Shown here: one piece after another, positions 1-10,696 of the stretch
Layout: every line of letters begins with the position of its first letter
How positions within the stretch are numbered: the first letter of the stretch is position 1
From: Humulus lupulus
Taxonomy: Eukaryota; Streptophyta; Magnoliopsida; Rosales; Cannabaceae
Direction of reading: 5' to 3'
DNA: 64,000 nt
Assembly (NCBI RefSeq): GCF_963169125.1
Contig: NC_084796.1
Span: 212,415,948-212,479,947, forward strand
Made by a program: the position numbers and the translations under genes
Notes under the pieces: generated by a model
Seen by the model: only the letters and a program-made list of their open reading frames with translations
Databases searched by the model: none
What the model was told of the DNA's origin: nothing

Positions 1-977
1 AACCGAAAGCAACACATGGCTAGTCCAAGTGCAACCCACTGCAACTCCTAATGTCAGTTATCTATATGAATTACGAATGCAACCACATGCAACCTAAAGC
101 AACGCATGGCTAGTCCAAGTGCAACCCACTGCAACTCCTAATGTGAGTTATCCATATGAATTACGAATGCAACCACATGCAACCTAAAGCAACGCATGGC
201 TAGTCCAAGTGCAACCCACTGCAACTCCTAATGTGAGTTATCCATATGAATTACGAATGCAACCACATGCAACCGAAAGCAACACATGGCTAGTCCAAGT
301 GCAACCCACTGCAACTCCTAATTTGAGTTATCCATATGAATTACGAATGCAACCACATGCAACCTAAAGCAACACATGGCTAGTCCAAGTGCAACCCACT
401 GCAACTCCTAATGTGAGTTATACATATGAATTACGAATGCAACCACATGCAACCTAAAACAATGCATGGCTAGTCCAAGTGCAACCCACTGCAACTCCTA
501 ATGTGAGTTATCCATATGAATTACGAATGCAACCACATGCAACCGAAAGCAACACATGGCTAGTCCAAGTGTAACCCACTGCAACTCCTAATGTGAGCTA
601 TCCATATGAATTACGAATGCAATCACATGCAACCTAAAGCAACGCATGACTAGTCCAAGTGCAACCCACTGTAACTCCTAATGTGAGTTATACATATGAA
701 TTATGAATGCAACCACATGCAACCTAAAGCAACACATGACTAGTCCAAGTGCAACCCACTGCAACTCCTAATGTGAGTTATCCATATGAATTACGAATGC
801 AACCACATGCAACCTAAAGCAACACATGACTAGTCTAAGTGCAACCCACTGCAACTCCTAATTTGAGTTATACATATGAATTACGAATGCAACCACATGC
901 AACCTAAAGCAACCCATGGCTAGTCCAAGTGCAACCCACTACAACCCTTAATGTGAGTTATACATATGAATTACGAA
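1..977. repeat. 90-bp tandem satellite, about 11 copies
   Basis: Units begin at 1, 91, 181 and so on to 901, each about 90 bp and differing by a few substitutions. Each unit contains several GCAAC pentamers (for example GCAACCCACTGCAACTCC), so the satellite probably grew from a shorter GCAAC-rich motif. The array enters from outside the window on the left and decays after about 977. The unit is a multiple of three. One frame is open in copies that carry AACCGAAAGC and closed by TAA in copies that carry AACCTAAAGC. No cellular function is recognised. Confidence 0.95.
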
Positions 978-1424
978 CTCTAAAGCTCCAAAGCAACTCA
1001 TATAGCGACCATTTTATGCTTGAAATTGTTTATCAAAATAAGAAGCAACTTAAACAAACTAAGCAACCTGATCTTCTGTTACATAACATCTCAAAGCAAA
1101 CTACAACCCCAAATGCAAGCCCATTGCAACCTAAAGCAATCCAATGCAACCTTAAATGCAAGTCCATGCTACCTACAACAGCTTTTAAATATTTATTTGA
1201 AAATTTCATCCTTATGCAACTCATGCAACACAATACGACCTCAAATGCAAGTCTACTAAAACCTCAAATGCAGTCTAATGCAACATACTGAAATCTCAAA
1301 TGACAGCCCATGCAACCCACAACAACCTTAATTAAATGTAATCCACTGCAATCTTAAATGCAACCCAATACAAATCTATGCACCTTAAATGCTATCCAAA
1401 TGCAACTAAAAAGAAAATAAAGCA
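978..1424. repeat. Degenerate GCAAC/ATGCAA-rich sequence
   Basis: The tail of the satellite continues as irregular short repeats of ATGCAA, GCAACC and CAAATGCA with no fixed period. It runs up to six bases before a splice donor of the Patellin exon at 1431, so on the minus strand it occupies intron sequence or decayed gene sequence. The open frame across 929-1291 is a by-product of the repeat composition. No gene is seen. Confidence 0.7.
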
Positions 1425-1430
1425 GCTTAC

Positions 1431-2252
1431 CTTTGATAGTGATGAACCTCAATGCCTTCAATCTGAATGTTCACTTTTTCTCCTCCTTTGACAGTGAACT
1501 CAGAAGCTGGTTTTGGAGGACCATTTTGAAAATCGCTGGGTCGACTCAGTCCACCGTACTGAACAGGAGCATCTTCAGGCCTAATGAACCTGATCAGGAT
1601 AGAAAGGAAAAGGACAAAGGTAGAGTTATTTTCTTTAAACTTGTGAGTTGCTCAAACATAGTATTAAAGGAAAGTAATGTGCTCCAAAACGACGTCGGAA
1701 TGAAAAGAAAAGACAGACAAGACAACTAAAGAGGTTGTGGTTTGTACTGTACGTAATATATATACATATATATACACAAGCTTTGAACTTGATAAGAACT
1801 GAACATACACAAGCTTTGAACCCACTTCGGAATCTTGAACTTTTTTAAAGAAAATGTTAGAAAAAACAAACCCAGTTTGGATTCTCAATCAAAAAAAATT
1901 CAGAGTAATCGAATTAAGCAAACTATTTCAGGCTTACTTGTAAAGTGTCTTGGCTACATTTCCTTCCTTAGAAATCACGAACTTGCTCTTAGTTCTTTGA
2001 GTTAAAAAGGGACTGAAAACAGAGTATAGCATGTTGAAGTACCATGGAACATTGATGAAAATCTAAACCAGAAACATAACAAAACAAAAAAGTTAATAAA
2101 GTGAAAAAAAAATGAAATGTGTAAAAAGATACTAAGAAAAAAGAATTAATCAATCACATTACGAGCAACCATTTCAGGATAATTATCTTGAAAGAGAGAG
2201 AGGATCTGGTTTGAAGCTACTCTGAGCTCTCTTTTGGGCATGTCTTCAAAGC
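1431..2252 (-). CDS. Patellin-like CRAL-TRIO/GOLD protein, three internal exons (partial)
   Basis: Three minus-strand exons match plant Patellins, which bind phosphoinositides at membranes and the cell plate. Exon 2252-2158 encodes DMPKRELRVASNQ and FQDNYPEMVAR. Exon 2062-1938 encodes IFINVPWYFN, FSPFLTQRTKSKF and ISKEGNVAKTLYK. Exon 1589-1431 encodes FIRPEDAPVQYGGLSRP then ASEFTVKGGEKVNIQIEGIE. Together they cover the C-terminal half of the CRAL-TRIO lipid-binding domain and the start of the GOLD domain. The 1938/1589 junction has a GTAAGC donor, a TCAG acceptor and a split Lys codon in matching phase; the exon ending at 1431 also has a GTAAGC donor. The first exon's acceptor and donor (GTGATT) are weak. 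No stops occur in the exons. The acidic N-terminal exons are not found to the right, where a gypsy LTR begins, and the last GOLD exon would lie left of the window. It may be a real gene split by long introns or a stranded fragment. Confidence 0.82.
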
Positions 2253-2400
2253 TTTATTTGTGAGTTGTTTTACAGTAGACATACGTTAGATGAAGAAGAG
2301 ATCGTATTTCTGAATATATTTTATACAAGAACGTATTACTGCAAAGATTTGGTAGAAACTGTAAAATTGAAATGTATTTTTATAATATATTTATTTATGA
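2253..2400. other. AT-rich spacer, no gene
   Basis: This holds the upstream side of the Patellin exon on the minus strand and then AT-rich sequence leading into the gypsy LTR. No further Patellin exon is visible on either strand. The exact left LTR edge could not be fixed. Confidence 0.5.
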
Positions 2401-4660
2401 AAAAATCCCTTTTTTAAGCCAATTAAGAAAATATTAATTTTTTAAAATGTTAATAAATGTGATTTAAATTAACTTTAGGTTAATTATTGATAAATCCTAT
2501 TTTAATTAAATTAATATTTTTCAAAATAACCTGAAATAAGTTGATTGTTGATAAATGAAGTTTTTATTAACTTTTGTTAGTTGTTGATAAATTTCATTTA
2601 AATTTACTTATTTATTTTTGCAAAATTAAATTAATTCGAATTTTGGATAAATTCTAGAAAATTAATTGTGGTATTTTTGCAAAAGAAATAAATTGTAGTA
2701 TTTTTTCATAAATTCATAGACTTGCTCATATAGTAACATGATTAGACCCATCCAATTATAACATGTCTATTTACACTATATATAGTATTTTTGCAATTGG
2801 GCTTTGTAGTAACTAGGTTACTTTTATCTTAGACCTCATTATTTAAGTGACTAGAGGTTGTTTTTATTTATTTTATAGAATAGTTTTTAACTTGAGTTGT
2901 GGTGAAATAATAAGGTTTAATATGGAAATTATTTATTGGTTATGATTATTATAGTATAGTATGGTTTCTATGGTATAGTTACAATAGAGTTTATAGTTTT
3001 ATAATATAGTTTTGTGGATAGTTAATTTAGAATTATTGAGAGAATAAAATATTAATTTTTATTAATGTGGCCGAAATGTATAGATTAAGTATGAAAAATA
3101 AGATACGAGTCCTAAACTACTTAGGCCTATTGTTGTGGGATTTAGTAGCAAGAAATTGATTAATTAGATTTTTTATATTATTTTAATACTAGATCCGAAA
3201 AATATTGATTTAAATTAGTTTTTTATTTTATTTGTTTAAGTAAGGAAATTAGTTAGAATCTTTTAACCATTTGGAGCTATTTTTGTGGAGTTTGTTTAGC
3301 AAGTAACTAAGTGGATTTCTTTTTATATTATTTGTTATTATTTTAGTATGGTCGAAATATGCATAGATATTTGGGGATATGAATATAAAAATACTAGATT
3401 TGTGGTTAGAGAGATTATAGGAGTGAATTTATGAGAGAATCAAGGGAATTATAGTGCAGTTAGTTTTTCCAAGAGCCTATAAATATAACTTATTCCTTCT
3501 AATTTTTTTTCTCACATTCACTCTTGCTTTCTCCTTCTCTCTCACACGCATGCACACACTCTCTCTCCCTCTTGTTGTCGTGCACCCACCACCCACATAA
3601 ACACTAGGCAGAACTCATCATCTTCACCATCACCTCTTCATAATTTTCGAAACCCTAGTGTGGTCGTACCCCACCTAAACCCTAATTGCATCAAAGTTTC
3701 AAAACCCTAACCTTAATCACACATAGCCGAACCCTAGTGTCCATAAGGACACACGACCAAAGCCACTTTTTCTCATTGCCAAAACTGACAAGCATTTAAG
3801 GTTCTAAAGTTTTCTTTAAGATCAAGGTTGAGGTATAGTTAAGTTTTTATTTTGATGTGAGATTTAGATCTATTAGTTTATATTTTGATGTTGGAATTAT
3901 GTTTATGAAATAAGGTTCTAAGTGGGATAAGCGTATAAATGACTCAAGTACAGTTTTTGTGAACCACACTCAAGGTAAGAAAAATTAAGTACAATAGATG
4001 TTAGATCTACTATTTTCTATTTCTAACATTTCAGGTACATGGAAACGGTAAGGGTGGAGCACTAGCACTTCGTTTTAGACCGTGGAGGCACTATGGTATA
4101 GTGGAATGTGGAGATGCCCAACCATTATAGCTCTTATTTGTTTCAGTTGATGTCGTGATATGTTATTTATGTGTTTATGACCTAGATTTGTGTGTGATCT
4201 TTAGTATGACTCTGATATAGAATGGATTATTACTTTGAATTCTATTATAATTCTGGTATTGCATGTGAAATTGTTTGCTATGAGCTTATGGTTGATTTAT
4301 GTATGAGTTTCTGTGTATTTTCCTTACTTTGCTTAGAAGCTCATTCCTTTCTTTTATTTTTACAGATTAAGGTAACCTTAGATGACCGGTGGTGAGCGAA
4401 TTCCCGATAGCAAGACTGGTGTGAATATGTGGGGGTCGTATAGCCACGTGTTATTTTCTAGGGAAATTTATGAACCTTTATGATTAAATTTTTCCTAGTT
4501 TTATTTTTATTCTATTGTGAAGACTATTATTTATTTTTCTTAAACCTCGGTTATGTTTATTTTAATTTATCAATAAAGAAGGCGTCACTTTTCCAATTTA
4601 TTAAGTTTATTTTCAATGCTTTTATTTTCTAAAATCATAGTTAAAATTTAGGTTATTACA
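2400..4660 (+). repeat. 5' LTR of the gypsy element (left edge approximate)
   Basis: The right end is clear: it finishes GGTTATTACA at 4660, two bases before a TGGTATCAGAGC primer site. A TATA box at 3478 and a pyrimidine-rich leader with CTCTCT runs follow the usual LTR promoter layout. Two diverged copies of a segment (about 3120-3200 and 3290-3380) occur inside it. I could not identify a TG start or a TSD, so the left limit is a guess from composition. Confidence 0.6.
3478..3486 (+). promoter_or_regulatory. TATA box in gypsy LTR
   Basis: TATAAATAT lies within the LTR, followed about 35 bp downstream by a pyrimidine-rich leader, the expected place for the retrotransposon transcript start. 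Assigned from position and motif only. Confidence 0.5.
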
Positions 4661-4662
4661 AG

Positions 4663-4674
4663 TGGTATCAGAGC
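4663..4674 (+). other. Primer-binding site, initiator Met tRNA
   Basis: TGGTATCAGAGC is the standard plant LTR-retrotransposon primer site complementary to the 3' end of initiator-methionine tRNA. It follows the LTR end CA at 4660 after two bases. It fixes the element's orientation as plus. Confidence 0.95.
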
Positions 4675-4830
4675 TACGGTTATACTAGTCCTAAACTTTC
4701 TTACATATTCATAAAAGTCAGAAAAAGGGCCGCCTCGTTACCAAGTAAGTACCTTGTTTTGTTTATATTATTTATAACCCTAGTAATTTGCAATTTATTC
4801 TGATTTCAGAGTTTTTTAGAGTCTAGATCA

Positions 4831-5312
4831 ATGAATCATAATGTGATTAGAGCCATTAAATCTGTAAGGGGGATTCTTGATCCAACCTGGACCATCCAAC
4901 ATGAGAGAATATCTTAAGAATTGATACAATTCATTCAACAATTAAGCATGTGATGTCTAATTATAGGGCTTTACTTAAATCTCATGAAAAATATATTGTT
5001 CTCAGGCATTCACTTAATTCACCATTAGCAGGGCCGATTTTAGACTTAGTGTGGGAAGATTTTCTTTATGATTATAACATTATGGAGGAGGATAAATATG
5101 TTGTCATTATGGATCATTTTTAACAAAAAAAATTCCTTGTAATTGTTTTACCAAACGGAGAAAAAGGAGAAAAGATGCATCAGTTGACAGACACTGTTAG
5201 AAACATCTTTATGAATAACATTCCCCACACAACACGCTTTGTTTACACTATAGATGGTTATCCTGAACTCACTCGAAATACGTTAGAGGAAGGATTTGAT
5301 ATAGAAGATTAG
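4831..5312 (+). pseudogene. Unrecognised small ORF between primer site and gag
   Basis: An ATG at 4831 opens 29 codons (MNHNVIRAIKSV, RGILDPTWTIQHERIS). A second frame then runs from about 4905 through an ATG at 4953 to 5120, and continues past one TAA (5121-5123) to the stop at 5310. Readable pieces include LNSPLAGPILDLVWEDF, KFLVIVLPNGEKGEKMHQ and HTTRFVYTIDGYPELTRN. About 120 codons with one stop are unlikely in such AT-rich DNA unless once coding. A possible 65-bp intron (GTAAGT at 4745, TTTCAG ending 4809) lies in front. I do not recognise the family. It could be an extra retrotransposon ORF, a captured host fragment or part of a separate insertion. Confidence 0.5.
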
Positions 5313-5889
5313 ATCTTTAGTTTAGTTGATTTTTAAAAAAATAAGAAGTTTTAGTATAACTTCCTTTAGTTTGTTATGGATATTTATTTGTTTTAAATAA
5401 TATTTTTTAATTTATTTTTATTATTTTCAAAATTTTGTGTTGTTTTTTATTATTAGTTGTATTATGGATTTTGGTAATATTAAAATGGTCGTAAAATTTA
5501 TTTTGGGGTCAGTTGAAAATGCAATGTGTAAATTCCTCTCTAATGGGTAAGTCCATTTGTGAAGACCTATTTGCTTTGCATTATTAGATTGGGCCTAATT
5601 AATGAATAGCCATTAATGAATACCCATTAATTAGACGATGATTCAAATTCCTGTCCTTTGGGTCCAAGTGGAAGTTAGGGGGCCAATAGTAGTGGGCAAG
5701 ACATACTGAACCTAGCCATCTTCCATGGAAGATTCAATTGTTAAGGCCCATTTATCCAAGTTGGACCTAATTGTACTAGGATTAGAGTATATAGATAGAT
5801 AAACCCTAATAACTCAGCATAATTGGTTAGAACAAGTGTTTGATCCTTAGTTTTAGATTTCTGCGTTTGCTCTTTTGACCCTTTCTTTT
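5313..5889. other. Non-coding leader before gag
   Basis: AT-rich sequence follows the small ORF, then a stretch with direct repeats of ATTAATGAAT (around 5598-5630) and a TATA-like TATATAGATAGATAAA at about 5787. No protein match is seen. It may be 5' untranslated leader or a further inserted fragment. Confidence 0.4.
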
Positions 5890-7110
5890 GTAATAGAAAT
5901 TGATGGATCCCAAGCCAAGATGATCTGCATGACTTAATGGAAGAGGCAGAGGTCATGGAAGGGGTAGAGGACGTGGAAGAGGTAGAGGTCGCGGAGGCGA
6001 AAGGGGAGCTGCTGCCACTGTTTAGGAGAAATTCCTGACATACTGGAAGCCCAAGAAATGCAAGAGGAACCTGGTGTGGCTGAAGTCCCTCTGAGAGTAG
6101 AAGATGCCACAGCTGTAGCCACTAGAGTGAACCTGGAAAGGGAGAATGCCCGACTAAGGGCAGAACTTTAGAGGAGAGAGGAAGAACTATGAAGATTGCT
6201 ACAACCCCATCAAAACCGTCAACTAGAAGCACAACAGATAGTACCCTTGACGCAGTTTTTACAAATGGTTGAACCTTGCTTCTAGGTTGTTTAAGAGCAC
6301 TTCAGAAAGAAGCAGCCATCAAACTTTGATAGTGGTTCTGATCCTGTGGAAGCAGAAGAATGGTTGCGATCCATTCAATCTATACTCGAGCATATGAGAC
6401 TGAACAATGAAGACAGGGTCTTGTGTGCCTCTAGCTGCCTCAAGAAAGATGCCCGCATTAGGTGGGACGTAGTGGCGCAGAACAGAAATGTGGCCACTAT
6501 TACATGGGATATTTTTTGTGCAAGTCTTTAATAAGAAGTATTACAACCCTGCTATCTTGGACACAAGGGTGGACGAGTTCATTACCCTCACCCAGGGCAA
6601 TTCACCTGTAACTGAATACGCCAGAAAGTTTGACCATTTGGCTAAGTTTGCACCAGACACTGTGCCGACAGAAACATTGTGGATTCAGCGGTTCGTGAAG
6701 GGTTAAAACCTATGATCGCTAGAGATGTAAAGTTGGTTAGAGTGGTAACCACATATGCTGAAACCTTGGAAATAACATTTGAAGCTGAACTATCGGAGGA
6801 GACTATTTGGAAACAAAATGCTGCCAGAAGAGATTAGAAGAAGGGGAAGGTTGGGCAACAAGACCATAAGAGGAAGCACCTTGGTGGTCAAACTCAAGAG
6901 GTAGACAAAAAGGGTAAATCAGTGGCGTCTAGCAGTGGTACCAAAAAGCCATATGCTGAATACTCCCAATGCTAACCTTGTAAGAGAAAGCATCCAGGAG
7001 AATGTCGGTTCTGGAAGAAAGGATGCTTTAATTGTGGTCAAGAAGGCCATATAAAGAAAGATTGTCCAAAGGCGAAGGAGCAGAAAAGAGACAACGAGTT
7101 AGCTCTTGCC
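5890..7110 (+). pseudogene. gag: gag remnant of gypsy element
   Basis: Gag forms the virus-like particle that packages retrotransposon RNA. The remnant starts with an Arg-Gly-rich stretch (alternating RG, 5939-6010). The core follows, with SNFDSGSDPVEAEEWLRSI at about 6316-6370 and, after a frameshift near 6530, KKYYNPAILDTRVDEF and SPVTEYARKFDHLAKF. A nucleic-acid-binding zinc knuckle CX2CX4HX4C (CFNCGQEGHIKKDC) lies at 7024-7065. Stops at about 6704 and 6836 and the frameshift make it non-functional. It is one polyprotein with the protease and RT downstream. Confidence 0.85.
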
Positions 7111-7755
7111 CAAGTTTTTGCTCTCACCCAAAGAGAAGCAGAGACCAGTAACATAGTTGTGACAGGTCAGCTTATTATTTCTGATAAATTATGCAATGTA
7201 TTATTTGATTCTGGAGCTACACATTCTCTTATTTCTTATAGAATGATAGGCGGACTAGAAAAGCCTTACAAATACCTTAGTAGTAAGTTCGTTACAGAAT
7301 TACCCTCGAGAGAGGTGGTACTATCTAGTAAAGGGGTGCGTGATACGACAATCAGAATTGAAAGTAAAGAACTACATGTGGATCTAATTGAGCTGAACAT
7401 TAAATATTATGACAAAATATTGGGCATGAACTGGCTATCAAGACACAGAGCACCAATAGACTGTAAGGGAAAAAAGGTCATTTTCAAAACAAACGAAGGA
7501 ATGTAATTCATTTTAAAAGGAGATGTATCCCGGACCGGAGTTCCTATAATCTCAGTGCTTAAGGCGCGAAAACTAATGAGCAACGATTGTCAATCATTAC
7601 TAGCCAGCGTGCTAGACAAGTCCTGGGAGACATAGTTAAAGCCGATGAATGTCCATATCGTTTGTGAATTTCCCGAGGTATTTTATGAAGATTTATCAGA
7701 ATTTCCTCTGAGCCGAGAGATCGAATTTGTAATAGAACTGGCACCAAAAACAATC
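7111..7755 (+). pseudogene. Retropepsin-type protease remnant
   Basis: The aspartic protease of the gypsy polyprotein, which would cleave Gag-Pol. The active-site segment LFDSGATHSLIS (Asp-Ser-Gly) lies at about 7201-7236, and the conserved ILGMNWLSRHRAPIDC segment at about 7420-7465. It follows the zinc knuckle in frame and ends at a TAA near 7503. Linker sequence toward RT (SEFPLSREIEFVIE) then reads on with further stops. Length and motifs fit Ty3/gypsy proteases. Confidence 0.85.
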
Positions 7756-8167
7756 CCGAATTAAAGGAACTAAAGTTACAAATCTAGGAGTTGTTGGACA
7801 AAGGTTTCATAAGACCTAGCTACTCACATGGGGTGCGCCAGTACTTTTTGTCAAGAAGAAAGATGAGAGCATGCGTATGTGTATCGATTATTGGGAACTT
7901 AACAAGCTAACAATCAAGAATAAGTACCTGTTACCTCGTATAAATGATCTATTTGTTCAACTGGAAGGAGCTACGATGTAATCAAAGATAAATCCGTGGT
8001 CGGGCTATCACCAACTTAGAGTGTGGGAAGAAGATATTCCTAAGACAGTTTTCAGGACGAGAAATGGGCACTACGAGTTTTCGATAATGTCATTCGGTCT
8101 AACCAATGCACCAACAACATTCATGGACCTAATGAACCAGGTTTTCAAGGATTACCTAGATAAATTC
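7756..8167 (+). pseudogene. Reverse transcriptase N-terminal remnant
   Basis: Copies retrotransposon RNA into DNA. Recognisable parts are [12 protein letters not shown] (about 7870-7905, usually CVDYRELNK) and [14 protein letters not shown] to [14 protein letters not shown] (8039-8140). Frameshifts and stops interrupt it. It ends before the catalytic YxDD motif, so the polymerase domain is incomplete. Confidence 0.85.
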
Positions 8168-8270
8168 TGTAACACCCTATTACTCAGGGATCGATACACT
8201 GTGTATTTTAAATAGTGCTAAACTCTCTAAACGAGTCATTTTTCCATATAAATAAGTTTATATGATAAAA
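8168..8270. mobile_element. Fragment of a gypsy LTR end
   Basis: TGTAACACCCTATTACTCAG followed by ACACTGTGTATTTTAAATAG and a CTCTCTAAACGAG segment resembles the left end of the LTR at 58802 (CCATGTGATTTTAAAATG, GCTCGCTAATCGAG). It abuts the RT remnant directly. Only about 100 bp is present before copia-like sequence begins, so it is a truncated piece. Confidence 0.45.
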
Positions 8271-10254
8271 AATAAGTAATTCCTAAGATTAGTCACTACA
8301 CAGGATTTACATTGAATTGCCAATCTACAATATGATCTACTTACACATTGTAGTGTTATGTTCTTTCCAGAACATTAGCAAAGTAGACAAGATCGGATAT
8401 ATTTGTTACATCAGACCGGACTAATATTGATAGTAGATAAGAAACATGTCGTTATTATCTATTCTAGTCATATCATATAGTTGACCATAGGTCAATTCAA
8501 TCTTAATCATAGATATGAACATCGATAGGTTTTGATGAAGAAGTAAAACTATAGTTTCCTTTTAGTTTGGTTCGAGGTGCTAAATGATAGAGATCTCATT
8601 TCAGTAATTAATATTAGTTTACTGAATTATCATTTACAAGGAATTAAGTGTTTTAAGGATAAAATATTATGAGGGGCAAAATGATATTTTAGTTCCATCT
8701 CATTGTAGACAGTCTATAGAGGATTGAGTGATAATTATGGTTGTAACAATGGATAACTAATAACGTATCTATATTGCTTATACAATGTTCTATGAATTCA
8801 AGAGTGCAATTCTGAGTCTTTAGTGGAGTCATGAGGAATTAATAAGTTAGTAAATTTATGATAAATTATTGGAGCTTAATTTCATAGGCCCATGGTCCCC
8901 ACAGTACCCTGGATAAAATCATCTGGATAGTCTCAATTAATTGCTTTAATAATCAATTAGAATTATCATAGTTGACCAGGTTAATTTTGAATAATTTCAC
9001 AGAGTTATGCAATTTAGAGAAGAAAAGAGATTTTAGGGCAGATTTATTAATTAAGACCAGGGATGCACATTTTTCCCAAGGGGACGGGGCCCTGCGAAGA
9101 CCCGCCCCTAATGGGGTGGGGAATCCCCGTCTAAATGGGGAATGGGGCGGGGACGGGGATAATTTTCAATCCCCGAATCTTAACTGGGGGGGGGGGGGGG
9201 GGGATGTATAGCAATCCCCGCCCCAACGGGGCCCCGTTTAAATTTTTATATATTTTTGCAATATTTTATATCATTCTTTATGTGTTATTGTAGTATAGTA
9301 GTAACTTTTTTAATATTTTAAATTTTATTTAGGATAATGTTTAATATTTTAAATAATAAATATTGTGAAATATATAAATTTATATATAATTTATGACTTT
9401 TTAAAAAAAATTATTTTTTAAATAAATTGGTTCCCTGTGGGGATTCCCCGCCCCAATAGGGGATTCCCCACCCCGCCCTCGACGGGGAATAAGCGGGGAT
9501 GGGGCGGGGACGGGGATTAAAAATATGAATGGGGACGGGGTCGGGGGGAACACTCCCCGCCAATTCCCCGCCCCATGTGCATCACTAATTAAGAAAAATT
9601 GGTGTCTAAATTAATAAATAAGTTTAAATCAAGGTTCAAATTATGAATAATTAATTTGATGAAGAATTTAAATTATTATTTAATTAATTAGTAAATAGAA
9701 AATAATATGGGTCTTGAATTGAAGTCCAGCAAGCTTATAATTAAATGAGAAATTTTACGGGTTGTAATCTCATATTATTTTAATGAATTTTAATTAAATA
9801 AGTGACCTAATTGAGCCTTTCAAAGGAATGCTAAGTGAGAGTTGAAAAGAGGTGATCTGAAGATTTAGCTTTGATGCTTTAGGGTATTAGACTCTCTCTA
9901 CAACAAAAATCATTTTCTAAGCCTTTATATTCTCTTCTCTTCCTCTCTCTGTATCTATCTCATGTGTTGAGAATTTCCCACTCTAGTCTAGGTAATTCTA
10001 AGGATACTGTGGAAGACTGTGAAGAAATTTGAAGATCAGTTCAATTTCTTGGTGATACCCTGTGACATAAATGATACAAGGGTTAGAGAAATTGAAGCAA
10101 TAACTCATTCATTACGTTGCATATAATGTAAGCGTTCTTATCATTATCTCTATTTAATTCAATTATAGAAATATGTTCTACGTTTTCTTATATCAATTTG
10201 ATTAGTATATGATTTACATAAAAATAAATAAGATCCTATATAAGTATTCCCAAC
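8271..10254 (+). mobile_element. Copia-like LTR, copy A (carries a hAT element)
   Basis: This matches the sequence at about 55600-56930 over most of its length. Shared segments include the CATGGTCCCCACA region, the TCTCAATTAATTG region, AGTTGAC(C/T)AGGT and ATGTGTTGAGAA. It ends TTCCCAACA at about 10254, a usual copia LTR end, but no primer site follows; the next base belongs to another element. It is therefore a solo or truncated LTR. A 530-bp hAT-type insertion sits inside it. Confidence 0.65.
9058..9587. mobile_element. GC-rich non-autonomous hAT-type element
   Basis: Ends are CAGGGATGCACAT and, inverted, TAGTGATGCACAT. An 8-bp target-site duplication flanks them: ATTAAGAC (9050-9057) and ATTAAGAA (9588-9595), seven of eight matching. 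The homologous locus near 56490 lacks the insert, giving an empty site. Both subterminal regions are packed with GGGGCGGGGA/TCCCCGCCCC repeats around an AT-rich core, and a run of 18 G lies at 9186-9203. No transposase is encoded. The glycine-rich frame over it is a by-product of the repeats. Confidence 0.85.
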
Positions 10255-10696
10255 ACAGAGGCCAGTGGCCGTGACCGGGAACATCTCTGGCCGCAGCCAG
10301 GGACACTGACAACCAACACAAACTTCTTTTTTCCATATTGAATGATTCTAACACCTCATTTAACTCCCAAAACTCCTTTTTAATTCCAAAAATATCCCAT
10401 TAAACATTGGTTACATCCTTGAGGGTTGATGGAATTTGAAATTCAAATGGTGTCTCAAAATTCTATAAATAGGAGCATATTGCTCACTTGTAAGACAACA
10501 CTATTTCTATCCACTAGAGCACTTGGAAAAAAAATACACCAAAATGCTTGATTATTCGAGAGAACTATTTCCAATATTGTAATAATCCATTAGTGCTTAA
10601 GATGGGGGAAATAAGCTTTTGGACAAAGGTTGTAAAACTTGTTCAAGTTGGTGATCTCTTATTTCAATTGAGACAACAATTTGATTATCTCTAACA
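10255..10696 (+). repeat. 5' LTR of outer copia (right part only)
   Basis: Starting at CAGAGGCCAGTGGCCGTGAC it matches the 3' LTR at about 22121 onward. It ends CTCTAACA at 10696. A TATA box (TATAAATAGG) lies at 10464-10473. The left half of the LTR is missing. Confidence 0.85.

Larger units (their letters stand above)
2400..8167 (+). mobile_element. Ty3/gypsy LTR retrotransposon, 3'-truncated
   Basis: The order LTR, primer-binding site, leader ORF, gag, protease and reverse transcriptase reads on the plus strand, as in Ty3/gypsy elements. The Arg-Gly-rich gag start, the CX2CX4HX4C knuckle and the RT resemble chromovirus (Tekay/Del) elements. It stops inside RT at 8167, right after the LDKF that normally precedes the YxDD loop, where sequence resembling another gypsy LTR end starts with TGTAACACCC. 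RNase H, integrase and the 3' LTR are missing. Many stops and frameshifts show it is old and inactive. The left edge is approximate. Confidence 0.8.

Noticed and set aside
1..977. CRISPR-like appearance of regular repeats
   Set aside because: Whole 90-bp units repeat without unique spacers, and the sequence is eukaryotic; this is a satellite.
8972..9211. Glycine-rich reading frame
   Set aside because: It lies across the GC-rich hAT-type element and its G18 run; the Gly repeats come from GGGGCGGGG motifs.
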